Source of the DNA: Suillus spraguei
Taxonomy: Eukaryota; Basidiomycota; Agaricomycetes; Boletales; Suillaceae
Length of the DNA stretch: 64,000 nt
Direction of reading: 5' to 3'
Assembly (NCBI GenBank): GCA_016800925.1
Contig: JABCPU010000087.1
Location: 1 to 64,000, forward strand
In this document: one piece after another, positions 44,800 through 58,536 of the stretch
How positions within the stretch are numbered: position 1 is the first letter of the stretch
Layout: every line of letters begins with the position of its first letter
Translations under genes and position numbers: made by a program
The notes under the pieces: model-generated
Database searches by the model: none
What the model was told of the DNA's origin: nothing
Seen by the model: only the letters and a program-made list of their open reading frames with translations

Positions 44800-47627
44800 G
44801 TGTTGCGCTTTTATCTCGGACTAGAAGCGAAGTGGCGTGCTGAGTATGGTTTTTCCGAGCATGGTTTGCTGGTGCATTCAGACTCAGACTCTATACCCCT
44901 AATGGAGACCCATAGAACAATGCCATCTAGATGACCCCGGCTGTGTCCACTTCGCACAGAGTGGATTTTTTATTGTACATAATTGGCATGTTAATTGTTC
45001 CGACTCTTTCGAGGTCAAACACTTACGCCCAGTACCTTTTTGGCCAAGATGCAGATCTTACATAAACACACAGTTGCCCGGCCGTCAAATCCGACAACAC
45101 TTTCGCGGGAGCTTCGGAATTTTTGGGTGATTAGCCGATGGACAAGTATTCTTGTGCTCGTAGCACTGCTTTTTCATGAACATTTGTTGTAACTTGACGC
45201 TGTAGCAATACCATACATATAAATTCTGACGGCACCCTCCATGCCAAATTGGAGATGATAGTAAAGCAGTCCTGTCAGCCCATCACGCAGCACTATCGAC
45301 TGCTGCAAGCCACGTGAGGGTAGACTGCTTGATTCATGACTCACAAATGTGTGGCGTGTATATTGATGAGGCGTCCCACATCGAAACATTCGCATATCCG
45401 CCTAGACCATCTTCTATATAATAAACAGACTTTCAATAATAGGACATTGTTTATGAAAAAGTGCAGTGCTTGGAGAGTCTCCGACAAGCAAGAAAGATGT
45501 CCGGGCTAATCCCGCCGCATTATGAATTTCCGTCGCATTGAAATCACCGGCTGTTGTTTTCCCTAGCATGTAGTAAGAAGCACAAAAGACAACTCAAGCC
45601 CGCTTCAGACTTATAAAAAATGCTCGAAAGCTTCCTCCCGAGTACCGGAACAATCAGCTTCTCCACCCTCATGTCACCCACGCATTTAGGGTCGTAGTAC
45701 GCCACTGCTCCTGCTGCGAGAACCACAGACGAGACAGGCATCATCTTCTCACTCTCCTTTTCCCTCCCCGTACCAAACCCACACCAACAAAAATTCCCCA
45801 CTCATACCCACACATCTTGCATCATTAAGTGGTACATCCTCCCGCGCGTGATCCGATTGCCAGCAGTATCAGGCGTAACGCGTAGCATAAATAGTTCATG
45901 TCTCATCAGCAGCGGGGAACTGCTCTTCTAACATTGGTTGGATATGCCCTTTTTGACGCAACTGCTCAGATCATCAAGAGCTGGTTCAGTGCGGCCTCGC
46001 TGCTAGATTGCCGTGAACAGGACGGGCTCATAGAGTATGACGGTTCGGGCCCGTCACCCAATAAGCCATGCGCTAATTTACCGCTTGAATGTGATGCTGT
46101 ATTGAAGTCTAGTACCGAATTGACGGAAGGTAGACAAAACCTCGTCTTTAACGTGGCTCGGATTCCCTGGTTGATGTGTTCTACAAACGCTCGGCGGAGC
46201 AACCTAGCCAAGAAATTTCGGTGATTTGCAATTTTGTCCTTGTCTCTATATGGTCAGTCTAGGAGCCGCTCTTCACTGAAGGACGCTACGATCAGTAGGC
46301 ACTCAGTAACAAAGTTTTTGTGCCACCATTTGGAATGAATAGCTATGGGCGCTGATTAATGTTCAGCGGGGAGTCCATAGCAACAACTAACATCAAGAAT
46401 GGTAGCAATCATACCATCAGCAGCCAGAGGCAGGGCCCGCACCCCCAGGAGATTGGGTGATATCATGGTTCCCAACACAAAATATTAATTGACTCCTACT
46501 ACATCCGGTGGTGTGAACTCGACGGATGACATTGACAGGTACGATAGGGCACCACCCGTCATATATTCCAGGAGCCGTTCGGTTCACAATAATCTTGGAG
46601 CGGAGCCATTAATGTTGAATCCGCTCTTGATGGGAATTCCGAATCTGTCAGTGGTCGTGAAAAAGGGCGCATGTAACCAATAGAAGTTATATACGCGACA
46701 AAAACATACTTGTTATCTTCATACCGAGAATAGCTGCGATACCTCCTCGTGTTCAACGCATTCCCGGGCCCGAATCGACGTCGTTCAACATAGGTCACTG
46801 GCAACGAATACGAATACCAGAATCACGAAACCCTACTTAAGATTGAGTATTCAGGGAATCTGGGAGAAGTGGAGTAGTACACTGATGAAGCCTGAGGGGC
46901 CAGTGCCAGAAGACGTTGCAGTGATAGTCCTCGATTGGTGGACAATCATCTGTTACGTCCACTGACAATTATTTTAGTGGTAGTCAGAGTGAACGATTAT
47001 GGAGCGATGCCAGGGAGTGAGCCAGGGCTCATGGGAGTCCGACTCGGAGAGCTCGAATCGGATGATCCGACAAGTCCGGCCCGGCGGCCCGCTCTGTGGC
47101 TTGCAATGGCAGTTGCGATTCCGAAGTTTCCCCAACATTGATGTTCAGTTTGCCATGGTCAAACATAGCCTGGCATCAACCAACATGACTGCGGTACATC
47201 AGTTTGCCTTGACCTATCCTTGACCTGTCCCGTGAAATTTTAAGCGGCTCACTTGAACTTTGCTCCAATCGTAACTTCATGGATGCCTCCGACGCTGCGC
47301 TGAGGTACAACATTATATTGTCTCAATTCAAGCAACAACAAGATTCCAGAATCTACTTGCACTAATGAAGGGCGAAACGACTGAGAGCTTATCGGTGCAT
47401 AACATTTGACTTCGTCACGGGAAGCAGAGCCGAGTCTTTAGAGGTCAGAGGACTGCATATTCTATGATTAGCCGCTCATCTTTTCCAACCTCGTAGATAC
47501 CCCCTTCAAGAGAGACCCGGGCCGTAATTTCCGCGAAAATTCATATGCACAGTATAAGAAGTAATTGACCTGCGTATGACGCAGGCTATCTTTCGCCTTC
47601 ACCTCATCGTATCTCCTGCAGGCAATC
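44800..47627. other. Gene-poor interval
   Basis: About 2.8 kb without a recognisable gene. ORFs of 60-108 codons occur on both strands (for example 45544-45801 - and 45898-46224 +) but show no domain, exon chain or coding preference. No transposon ends or tandem repeats were seen. Confidence 0.4.
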
Positions 47628-48977
47628 ATGTCATTCGGAAAGTTTATTCGGTTGAATACAGGTGCAACCCTCCCTCAGATTGGTCTCGGCACCTGGCTTT
47701 CCAAACCAAACGAAGTCGAAAGTGCTGTGAGTCACAAGTCATCGTAATGTCCTGCTTTGCCTTATCCGCCACATAGGTCGAGATTGCTGTCCGCAATGGT
47801 TACCGTCACCTTGATCTTGCCAGGATCTACCGAAACCAGGACGAGGTCGGACGCGCCCTGAAAAAAGTCATACCATCTGTCGTTACTCGCGAGCAGCTTT
47901 TTATCACCTCGAAACTCTGGAACTGCTCGCATAAGCAAGGACCAGCCGAGGCAGAGCTTGACGAGACACTGGAACAGCTTGGACTCTCCTACCTTGACCT
48001 CTATCGTGCGTCATTACCGATCGTTCCTTCGTGTTTATGAACTCATACATATTTACGGCAGTCATTCACTGGCCTGTTGCATTCGAGCCTGGAAATGGTC
48101 TTGTTCCCCCACACCCGACAAAGGAGGGAGAAGCACTTTTGGACCTTGAGACCTCCCTTGTCGACACCTGGAAAACGATGATCAAGCTGAAGGAAACTGG
48201 CAAGGTGAGCCCGCGGCAACGATGATAGTGCAGTCATGTGTATCTACTTTTCGATAGGTCAAAGCTATTGGCGTTTCCAACTTCACAATCAAGCACATCA
48301 AAGGCTTGATTGACGCTACTGGCGTCGTTCCTGTGAGTATAATCTAGTTCACGTCAGCCATGATCATTCATGCAACCAAATATTTCTAGGCTGTTAACCA
48401 GATCGAGGCTCACCCTTTACTTCCTCAAGATGACCTCGTTGCATACTGCAAGCAAGTAGGCGTCCACATCACCGCCTACAGCCCGCTAGGCAACAACTGT
48501 GCGTGTTCTGCATACTTTCATGTTACGAGAAGATGCTGACCTTTGAATTACAGTCGTCGGCAAGCCTATGCTTACCGAAAACGCTGCAGTGAAAGAAGTC
48601 GCCGAAAAACTCGGTGCAACCCCTGCCCAGGTTCTCGTTGCTTGGGGCGTTTACCGGGGTTATTCTGTTATCCCCAAGTCTGTGCAAGAGGGTCAGTACA
48701 ATTCATGCTGGATGTCAAACAATCTGACCAGGTCCTGTAGGCCGAATTATCTCGAACTTCAAGCAGGTTGCACTCAGCGAGGGAGACTACAAAAAGGTTA
48801 CAGCGATTGGAGAGGGTAACTTCGAGCGGTATGCTACCTTTTTCTGTATTTGTCATTTTGCTCACTTTAACTTACCTTAGCTTCAATATTCCTATTCGCT
48901 TCCAACCCAAGTGGGACATTGAACTCTTTAATGAGGAAATTGAAAAGACTGCTACCTACCGGGTCAATATTGCATAG
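47628..48977 (+). CDS. Aldo-keto reductase
   Basis: Eight exons join in frame from ATG 47628 to TAG 48975-48977, about 315 residues. Motifs in order: '[20 protein letters not shown]' (first strand of the barrel), '[18 protein letters not shown]' with catalytic Asp and Tyr, 'LFITSKLWN' with catalytic Lys, '[14 protein letters not shown]' with catalytic His, '[15 protein letters not shown]', '[11 protein letters not shown]' and 'VIPKSVQE' plus 'RIISNFKQ' for NADPH binding. The tetrad is complete. The enzyme reduces aldehydes and ketones with NADPH in the cytosol. Introns are 50-60 nt with GTGAGT/GTGCGT donors. The exact substrate is not determinable. Confidence 0.92.
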
Positions 48978-49915
48978 CGTTGTCGGGGAAGAAGGAAAGA
49001 GATCCGTCATTACATTTGTTGCCAACCATGCTCACTCGACCAATTTCATGAACATTATACACGCGGAAACAGAGTGAGCCGTGATCCACCGTGACGGAGT
49101 CAATATACTCAAAAGAATCCCGACCCTGATTTCAAACCTGTAGCGTACAGGCTAGGCTGATTTGAATGGATTGACGAGACCTCGCGATGGAAACGCAATT
49201 TTTACGGGCGGATATGAATGCGCAGTGGCAGAAAATTTCCAGAATGTAAGATCACAAAACGCTGACCCACAATTAAATGAAGTAATGATGTCATTTTACT
49301 TCTTGAACTCACATTGAAGCAGCTAGTAGCTAGGAACACTTGTATGCGGAGTTAACAATGGAGCAGCAACCAAGATCCGGCGAGACTGGCACTTGCCGTC
49401 GGTGTCCTCCCTACTCTCAACGAGACTGAACTGACTGAGAATAAGTGACCGAGACGGAATCCCGTGTCGTTGTTCAATTAGATTGGTCGGTATTCAAGTA
49501 AGCTTCAGCCAACGTTCGAAGCACAATAAATGTGCGAGTGTGACGACCTGAAAAGTATACATATAACGTTTGAATGTCAGCATTACTATAAGGTCACCTA
49601 TAATATGTCGGGTGCCTTGCAAAGGGCTGGAACCGTAAACGAATAATGGATCCTTTTTTCCTAGATCCAGGGTACTGCGCAACTTGGGATCCAAGTAGAG
49701 GATCGTATAAATAAGAGATTAGGTGCTGGGAGGAAAGCAACGGTGCCTGGAATCGGATGGGCTTGTGGGGAGTTAATGAAATCAGTTCATTCCATATATA
49801 CATACTCGAGTCGCAGGCTCAAGCATTTTAGGTTCAACTTTCAAATCCGACTCTCCTTCAAATCGCACTCTTGCCATCATCGAGTGCTCTCTTCTTTGGT
49901 CCGTTTCGTTCAGCT
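48978..49915. other. Intergenic, no recognised gene
   Basis: Spacer between the aldo-keto reductase and the membrane-protein gene. Only short ORFs; no repeats. Confidence 0.45.
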
Positions 49916-51998
49916 ATGAGTAGTGGCTCGCCTACTGCATATCTCGTATGGTCTATACTATCATGCTTGGTGAGCGCAGCATGGTGCACTTCTCCAAATA
50001 GAGCACGCTTCTCATGCCATGGGATCATGCGTAGTTCTTTTGTTTCCTCATATTTCATCTTTGGAAATATGACAGATTTCAATGTCTCAAGTGGAGCGAG
50101 TCTGGGAGACAGCCTGGCGCATTCAAACGGTTTATGTCGGTGCGTACCACGTCAACAAGTTATTCGCACATTTCTGACGTTGTCTGAACGTTGCCAGTAC
50201 ACTTACATAGCAACCTTGACTCTCCTCATATTCTTCAGCGTCTCATACACATTCATCAAGTTCAAAGAAGGTCGTTTGCATTATGCTTGCACAATGAATA
50301 TCCCTCATTTTTGTTGTCTAGGCTTCATCATCACCCCAGAAGGGAATAGTGAGTCCGGATCATATGTTATTTTACCCGAGCTCATTCCAGAATCCACAGT
50401 TTATCCAAAACCTACGGATTTGTATACAACTAATCACAAAAAGTGGATATTACCTCTTCTCTTTTTGTTCAGCGCAGCATGGGCTTGTGAACTGTGAGCG
50501 CTTTTCTTGCTGAGGCTATTGCGCTACTGATGTGAATGTGACACATAGTATCACACACTGGGAAGGTAGGTCGTGGTCGAATATGTACCCTGAGATGTCA
50601 TATCCATTACTCCTCAGAATTGACGTTCTGGCTCTTCATCCTCCACCAAGGCCCCAAGACTCGGCTTTGGTTTGATAGTTGGGAGTTCCGTGTTTGGTTG
50701 CTTGGTATTGTCTATCTACATTTGTAATTGACTTCGTTTCCTGAAGAATCGCTTTTTCTCCACAGGCACGGTTGTAGCGGGGCTGGGAATGCCCTTGACC
50801 ACTATTATTTCCCGCCGAGAGCTTGATACGGTAGAGATCTCTCACAGCTGGCTTGAAGCGATCCTGATAGGCCCTCCTTACAGTGCCAGGCTTGGATTTT
50901 TCTGGTCGGATCGTCCGCATCAACAGCGACTACCCTTTTTTTTCTGTATGTTCTTGCAAGGTTTCCAGAGTTCATGCGTCGAGTGAAAGCGGATGGAGGG
51001 GAGCCAAACATTGTCTTGCGTCTTGTAATGTTTTACCAGTTGAATGTGAGTACTTTAATTCCGTCTCGTCACGATGACCCATCGTAACTTCGTCATGTCA
51101 AGTTCGCACGAGTTTTGTTTAGGTTCTTGTTTACGATCCCGCTGTTCATTTTGGCACTGGATGGTGTACAAGGAAGTCACCCGATTAACGAAAATCCGTG
51201 AGTGGAAATTTTGTTTATCTACGTAAGTTGAATCTCACTGTCTTCGAAGTTTTTGGTCAGGTGTGTGAAGCTAGCTATGCACAGAACGCTGTATTCAATC
51301 TGTCATCAGATTTTTTGATTATGACGGGCGGAATTGGCTGCTTTGTTTCTTCGTTCATCACCCTTTTGGTGAGTTTCTCCTGGATAATATATCCCCCTAC
51401 TCACATTTAGCCAGATATTCTTCCCCCGATCACTCACGCGAGAGCTTGGCTATACAACCGCCCTCATACCGTCATCCATAATCGACAAACCACAGATAAG
51501 GGCGTCCATTGACATCAGCTATGGCGCAGATAACCAGCACATCTCTTCGCCTATGCATGTCCCTAAGGGCATTGTCCGCACCCCTTCTACGCACTCGTCT
51601 GAGCCTTCTCAAAGCGAAGACACGACGCCCGAATACGAATTCGAAGACTCCGCCAACGACTCTTGTGACCATCCTCATTCCCATGACGGACATATGCGAA
51701 TAAGACAAACATGGGAGCAAACACAGGATATAGAGGCACCGCCTGCAGACGGACAGTACATGTTCGATCGACACTCCAGGTGCCTAGTGAGGCCACACTC
51801 CGACGGTATCGCAATTGGCTTACATCCTTATGTACGTGAATGCCTTTTTTCAATTGAAGTTTTCTTATGCTGTTGTAGGTTCGAACGTTCCGATCTCCGA
51901 TTGGTGAGCTACCCTGACTGTCATTTATTGTGCCTCGCTCATCTCTCACACCAGATATCTGTGACCTTGAGGATGACGACCACTCACTAGCGCGATAA
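49916..51998 (+). CDS. Multipass membrane protein (about 7-8 helices), unknown function
   Basis: Several exons from ATG 49916 to TAA 51996-51998. Hydrophobic segments appear in order: 'AYLVWSILSCL', 'YIATLTLLIFFSVSYTF', 'ILPLLFLFSAAWACEL', 'ELTFWLFILHQG', 'VWLLGTVVAGLGMPLTTI', 'AWIFLVGSSASTATTLFF', 'FRFLFTIPLFILALDGV' and 'FLIMTGGIGCFVSSFITL'. Some of these join only after splicing. The C-terminal 140 residues are soluble, Ser- and acid-rich ('SQSEDTTPEYEFEDSAND') and end in 'EDDDHSLAR'. The layout is receptor-like and resembles uncharacterised basidiomycete seven-helix proteins. No transporter or GPCR signature is certain. Splicing in 50000-50200 is unresolved. Confidence 0.65.
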
Positions 51999-52402
51999 AG
52001 CGCAAAAACCCAAAACCCAAGGCTTTGATGAGTCGTCCCTTGTTCTGGGCTTGGCGTCCTATGATTTTACGGTATATGCCGTCGCTTATTTTTGTTCAGA
52101 TCAAGCCGTTGACCGTCTTCCACAGCTTTCATCTATTGCTGTTCCCACATCTACTGCCATTTACCACATGCCGCATCTGACGACTTAATGATAACCTACC
52201 TACCAACTGTACCTACCACTGCTGTCATTCCATTCTCAACCTATACCCTCCTTGAAGCGAAATACACGACCATGTAATCATATCTTGTTGTACTATACGT
52301 AGAATCAGGTACTCAGCGCCAATCAGAGAGACGATTTTATTACTTTATTTTTAATCGAGTGATATATTACACACTGCCAACACAGGACCACATCCTAATC
52401 AT
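51999..52402. other. Convergent spacer, 3' ends of membrane gene and ELP1
   Basis: No gene; T-rich and A-rich runs (about 52335-52350) could serve 3'-end formation of the flanking convergent genes. Confidence 0.4.
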
Positions 52403-55400
52403 TCATCCAGTGAGCTTCTGTTGAAGAAGCTTTAAGCTCCATTCTGATGTGCTCATCTCTGGCTTGGGAACCCGCTGTAATGGCTCGACAAGCTGTTCCT
52501 TCGCTTTCTCTTGCATCCTTGTAGCCCAAGAATCCACTGGTGTTGGCTCGTCAGACTTCTGCCAGATGTCCTCGATAGCCGCCCGCAGCTCAGACTGCAG
52601 GCAATCAAACTCCACTTGTAGAGCAACACCTTCTTCGCGATGAGCTCGGGACAGCTGGAGGAGATGTGGCAGTAGTTTTTTGATCTCTCCTGTAATACAA
52701 AGGTCGTCAGCCATGGTAAATATAACATGAGAGCCCTTGAACCTTGAGTAGTGGCGCATCTTTCTACCAGCTTCGTGACCGACTTGAGTATATACTCCTC
52801 CTCGTCTACAGTTCCTTTTCTCCCAGAACCTAGCTTGCGTTCCATTTTGCGCTTCGTCTTGGAACTTCGCCTAGAAATGATCATTAAATATTAGTGAAGG
52901 ACTGGAATGACCGGAAAACTTACTTTGAAGCTTTCGAACTAGTGGCTGACGGCGCCACTGTGTACCGCGTGAAAGTAGTGGGCGCCATAGACACATCCGT
53001 CATGACGTCGACATTGTGAAGGGTTGGATCATCAAGATTATAGAAGGCATCTACTCGTATTGTCATTAAAAAGGAGGCGGACGCATCGCGGGTTTGGTAC
53101 GTACCTGGTTCTTCCACTTTCTTGATTCGGAGCTCTGTCAATCGAGCTACTTGTTTACGAAGTTGTTCCCGCATCTCATTAATATCATCACCAATCTGTG
53201 AGCGGCAATCGAAGGCACACGGGAGAAGCAGTTGATCTATGAGTTCAGGTTTGGCGTGTAAGGTGATCTTGCATGAATATATCAGCCAATACGTCTGTCG
53301 CGATTGTCCGAAATTATACGTACTATCCTTCGTGCTTCGGCAAATTCATTACCCTGAGCAAGCGAATGTATTGCCTGCCGGACATCCCTGGCATAATCGA
53401 GGAGTACTCGTGCGGATTCACAGAAGCGCTTCTTTGAAAAGAGCTCATCTACTCTTTCAGTCAGTTTAGAACACGATTATCGGAGAGCCAGTCAGCGTAC
53501 CAGCGACGCGGTATGCAATTTCCGTGATCGCATCGCCATCAAGCTGCTCCTTCAGGCCGAGTTCAAAGAGTTCCTGCCATTGCAGTGCCCTTTCATAAGA
53601 TATCATAGCACGTCTTGCATCTGACGCTTCCACGAAAACTAACATTGCAAATAAATGACAGTTTCTGTTATATCCCGCAATGACACACCTGTAGCTGCTT
53701 GATGATATTCGTGCCGATCAAAGAGCCAGGCGCCATAGATGCCCAAAACGTCCTGGGGTTGCGGTCAATTTAAGTTTAAATGTTCAAGAAATGTAAAGCT
53801 CAGCTACCGTATACTTGTCTGTGCCTTGCCAAATTGCTAGAGCCTCTTCATGTAATTGATACATATCCAAGTAATCCAGAGCCTCCTGGAAGTACTGGGG
53901 ACCTGGATGATGTGTAAGTATTTAGGACAAGTCCAGATCATCAATACACCATACCAGCGAGACTCAAGCTGCGGAGAGCCTTGCGCGCCTCTTGAGGTGA
54001 TCATCGATTTTGAAGTGCTGGTAATACTGGGGCAATGCCCTGAGCTCGCGAAGGAATGGGAGATACTCTCTCGGATCCTGGCAAGAAATTAATTACTTCA
54101 TCAAAGTTACCAAAATAAGAAGTACCTTTTGTGCGTGTTGTGCGACCATGAGGACAAGAGAGAAGTCATACATGCCTAGAGCTGTATCAAATAATCGATC
54201 CGCGTCAACAAGGAAAATGATGTATTTGACGGCCTCTTCGACCAAGCTTGGGTTAATGCCTAGATGAAACCAGTTTAGTTTGGTATTTCTGTAGTGATAC
54301 GATCGAAAATTCATGCCTCGCAAGCGGAGCAACAACGCCAGGCCAGCTTCATGGTCTGGTGGCGACTTAACAACGTACGCAGTAAGGATGGAGTTGACGT
54401 ATTTCGTCAAATCCCTGTCCTCCAAATCTTGGCGTACAGAGTCGCAAACATTGGCGACGACCCCTGCAGGAAGTTGACTTCGCCTAAAAGATAGTCAGAC
54501 AATGTTTGGAGCAGTTTCTGGGTTACATTACCCTACACTTGTCAAAAACAAATTTATGTAGTCCATGTCTTCAATTTGGTCCACAAACGCTGAAATACTA
54601 GCCATAAAGACTTCCTGGTTATGTTCGACGATGATGCTAAAGTCAATGCGATGTTTACGGCAAGCCATGAAAGCCTTCCGCCACAATCCACTGGGGTAAG
54701 ATGTGAGTGGTAGACGTGTGAGAGTCAATAGTGAAATACGCACGCGTCTAGATCGCTTTTGACGACTTCCATTACCATAGGTCGCGGGTTAATGGTCTCA
54801 AGATTCCCTCGTGGCATTTGAAGTACCAAGCTCATTGTACTTGGCACCGCTGTGACGATTCTTGAACCTCTCTCAACCCGTCGTTTTTGCCAAGCTTGCG
54901 ACGCGAGCTCGCCCACTTTGTTTTCATCGCCAGCAAGCGAGAGTACACCATTTCCTTGACCTGAAGTCAAGATTGCAACCACACTCTCTAGAGGTGCAAA
55001 TTGCACGTCATGTGACGTCGTAGTGAAAATCACGAATCCGGAAGCAATAGTAAAAGAGTTCACATTGCTGGCTAGTAATGCTGACTCTGCATTCGGGATT
55101 GCAGTATAGATCTTGCCCCCTGCAGACAAACCCACGAAAAGTTGGGCATCGACGCGTTGGGAGGAGGGGCAGTGCTCTGTAAAAGAGCAAATTTGCGAAC
55201 ACGATTCTTCTTCCCTGTGGACTAGAAGGCCAGAATCAGTCACATCAGGTTTATTCACATCTTAAGGCAAAAATATTGCCTACCTTGGAAGATAGAGCCA
55301 TCAAGAGCCTGCCAAGCAAGATGCCCAGGAATCTCATGAGGAACAAGACGTCCATTTTTCTGCTTTAGTGATATTGTCCTTGATCTTGTCACCGAAATTG

Positions 55401-57386
55401 ACCCTAACGGCAAAACGACACGCTCAAAGTCATGAATTACAATCCGGTCGTTACCATCGACATCGGACCCGAGTGTCGCAGCTGAAATAGTCCGATATTT
55501 GCCATCATTCTCGGAGGAGACGAGAACTTGACGACAATGACGGAGCTCCCGCGGCAAATTAGCTGACCAGATCAAAATTGGGTTCATAGCCGCTCCCCCA
55601 CCCGGCGTGATTTGTATTTGCAACGCCCAAATCATTACATGTCCTTCTTGCCATACTGCAGCGAGAAGATCATGTGATTGCGAGAGCGATATGTGAGGTG
55701 GTACCTGAGACAGGAACAGGCTACCGGACGCTGCGTCGGTTGGAGTATTCACTAACAACTGATGCGACGACATGGGCGGAGGTATATTTTGCGTGCGGAA
55801 TGGTGTAAGTAAAATTTTCTCTGTGAACTCAATAAATGAAGGGGCAAGGAACGCCAATGAAGACTTACGACCATCAATGACCCCGACACAGCCAGTATCA
55901 TTGGCTCCAGCGCATGTCTCCCATGCATAATCTTGTTGTATGATTTGCACTGCCGATTGTTTCAGCACAGCACGATACAAAATTATCCGAAGAGCACGTA
56001 CGCGGCGATGTCAAAAGAAGTCGCATGCTCACTTCAGGATGCCAATTGACCGACGTAAAGTGGGTTGATAATGGTGCCGAGATCTCTTGCTTGAGGTACC
56101 TGTGGATACTATGGTAAGAAAAGGTTTCATGAAAGGGAAGTCAACTTCACCAATGATAATTGCCGGTGGTCCACAATTGCACAACATCACCATGTGCCCG
56201 TTCAATGTGAACGGCAAGTACATTTGAGTCCGATGACCATGCAAGATGCTTGATACCGGAATCCCGATCATCTCCTCGCAAATTAAATCCCCCATGTGGT
56301 AATCCATTGCGCTCAAAGAAAACGACACCATGTTTGCCGGTCCGCTGCGTATCTGATGGTCCTGCGCGAATTTCTTTTTGCGTAGATGCAATAAGATTGC
56401 CGCTTGGTCTCCAGGATAGGCTCGGTTCTAGACCTGCAATCATCTCTGCCGTAGACTGAAGTCGGGCTTCGTTTGAATAAACTCGTAAAACTCGTCCTTT
56501 GTCAGATTGAGGAGTTTGCCTGGCTAGAGAAGACACCACGAAATAAGCACCGTCGCCGCGCCAACTGACCCGAGGGAGGCTATCATCCCTAGGATCTTCT
56601 TGTATTTGAGTTGAAGATTGTGGCGAGGGTTTGAGATGTGCTCTTCCTATGGAGCCATGGAATTGTGTTTCCTTTGCACCCCAACCAACGTTTATTGGAG
56701 CATCTGCGAGTGAATACATAATGAGAGATAACACAAGCTACAAGGTGCGGCATACCTTCGCCAAACTCTTCAGTATGCAAGGGTGCCTCGGATAGGACGT
56801 CGAATGTGGAGGTCATAAGAATAAGATTTTCGTCGCCTGAACCATAACATCAGCAATGATAAGTTGAGGTAGCCAATAGAACTAGGTAGCGCACCAGTAA
56901 TCATCACAACAAGTGTGTCATCGGGACTCCATTCAACAGCCAATATACCTGAATCAACACTTCCTACAATATCTGGACCGCTCTGCATCGATCAACACAG
57001 CTTAATGAAATCATGTATATGCGCCTCACAATGAGTTCGCCAAGTTCATCCAACTGCCAGGTGACTGTATCCCCGCTCCTTGTCACCAAGATGAGCTGTG
57101 CAGATTCGCCTATAACTCGGAGAGACAGAACTTTCGGATCGATGGAGCTAAACGAGCCACACAAAATAGGCGCATTCCATTCGCAGGGATTGACGGAAGT
57201 CCTCCATATGCGCACACCGAACCGTGCGTCCTCCGATGCGGCAAAAATTAATCCTCTGTCGACGTCAAAGGCAGCAGCGACGATAGATTCCTGGACACCG
57301 TTACTTGAGGCAGAGTCAGATATTTGCTCATTGTAGACCGGTTCTAAGGTCGAAACTTTGGTGGCAGATGGCACTAGATTTCGCAT
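52403..57386 (-). CDS. ELP1: Elongator complex subunit 1 (IKI3/Elp1)
   Basis: A gene with many short introns starts at ATG 57386 (MRNL) and stops at 52403-52405. The N-terminal propellers contain 'VGWGAKETQFHGSIGR', 'LPRVSWRGDGAYFVVSSL', 'LQSTAEMIAGLEPSLSWRPS', 'NLIASTQKE' and 'VVFFERNGLPHG', which are landmarks of Elp1. A long helical TPR-type region follows. Near the C-terminus is the basic, tRNA-binding/nuclear-signal stretch 'RKMERKLGSGRKGTVDEEE', then the dimerisation helices and the usual end 'PKPEMSTSEWSLKLL'. Elp1 scaffolds Elongator, which adds the cm5 group to wobble uridines of tRNA in the cytosol. No frame break was noticed. It shares a 131-bp promoter with EFG1. Confidence 0.93.
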
Positions 57387-57517
57387 CGTCCGGGATGATC
57401 AGTTTGAGAGATAATTCGAATGATGTTAAACTCAGGAACGAAGAAAACCCTAACCCTAAACTCGTTCTTCTGACCGTATCGACAACTGAACCAACCAACC
57501 ACTCCATCCGCATCACA
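57387..57517. promoter_or_regulatory. Divergent ELP1/EFG1 promoter with telomere-like box
   Basis: Only 131 bp separate the two start codons. AAAACCCTAACCCTAAA at 57444-57460 contains two telomere-type CCCTAA units. Telo-box elements bound by Tbf1/Reb-like factors are known in promoters of ribosome-biogenesis genes in several fungi and plants, which fits EFG1. The functional link is inferred. Confidence 0.6.
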
Positions 57518-58396
57518 ATGGCGCCCCAAGCTGTTCAAGATGACGGCCAGCCCACGGCCAGTTCATCACCACGCTCGGGTCCCAAACGGATCAAGAAAAA
57601 GCGTCATCATCTTCAAAATGCAGAAGAGTCCCTGCCCGGTGTTCAAAAAATCAAATCTTCACTCCGCCAAACGCGACGGCTCTTGGCAAAAGAAAATCTT
57701 GCAGCTGATGTCCGTGTGGAGACTGAACGAAGGCTAAAGGCGCTGGAGGCAGATCTTGCTCGTGCTGAAACGGCGAGGAAGGAGCGAACGTATGCTATGA
57801 AGTATCACAAAGTCAAGTTCTTTGGTGAGTTCAAATGATGTGCTACTCTGTCAGTAGCTATATCAGCGAAGAGCGCCAGAAACTGGTCCGTAGGATCAAG
57901 CAAGTTAAACGCGATCTTACTTCGGCACATGGAAAGGAGAGAGAAAAGTTAGAAGGCGAACTCGACAGTCTGAGAGTGGACCTCAACTATATTCTGGTAC
58001 GGGTCTCGAATCTCATGCAACGAGTTTTCTCAAATGATGATGCTACAGCACTACCCGAGGACTAAAAAGTACATATCACTTTTTCCTCCTGAAAGACGAC
58101 ACATTGACACCATCTCGACAACTTCTGACGACAATGACCAACGCATCACGGTCCGTGCTCTCATCCGAGACCAGATGCGGCGTGGCGAAATTAGCGAACA
58201 ACCTGAAAACGAGCTCGAAGGTGGCAGCCGACCAGTTATGTATACTCTAGGTCATTCCCGCAGAAACGAGGGAGAAGGATCTCATAGAAAAGACGATCAA
58301 ATTAGCTGGCAAGCACATCGTACCACTGAAGGGGATGATTTCTTTGGTGAGGACGGTGATACAGAAGTCTCTTGGCGCATCAGAAATAGAAGTTGA
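57518..58396 (+). CDS. EFG1: rRNA-processing protein Efg1
   Basis: Exons 57518-57824, 57872-57996 and 58049-58396 join to 259 residues. The Efg1 domain is plain: 'GVQKIKSSLRQTRRLLAKEN', 'ALEADLARAETARKERTYAM', 'KYHKVKFFERQKLVRRIKQV', a coiled coil, then 'YPRTKKYISLFPPE'. Intron 1 uses an AAG acceptor (CGAAG at 57867-57871); the nearer CAG would break the conserved 'FFERQK'. The acidic/polar C-terminal 90 residues are poorly conserved. Efg1 acts in the nucleolus in early 18S rRNA maturation. The gene is divergent from ELP1 and convergent with the GGPP synthase gene. Confidence 0.92.
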
Positions 58397-58536
58397 GTAG
58401 CAATATTTGTCTCACCAACCAGTTATCCGAGAACAGCATGATTCAGTAATTGCCTCTAAAGTATTACAGTGCATATGATCTATGTGACTTCCACGAGCAT
58501 GATGTTACAACACACATCAATGAGGGACGTCATGTT

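Noticed and set aside
45544..46224. Minus ORF 45544-45801 and plus ORF 45898-46224
   Set aside because: Protein-like length but no motif, no intron signals joining them to neighbours, and no conserved-looking segment.
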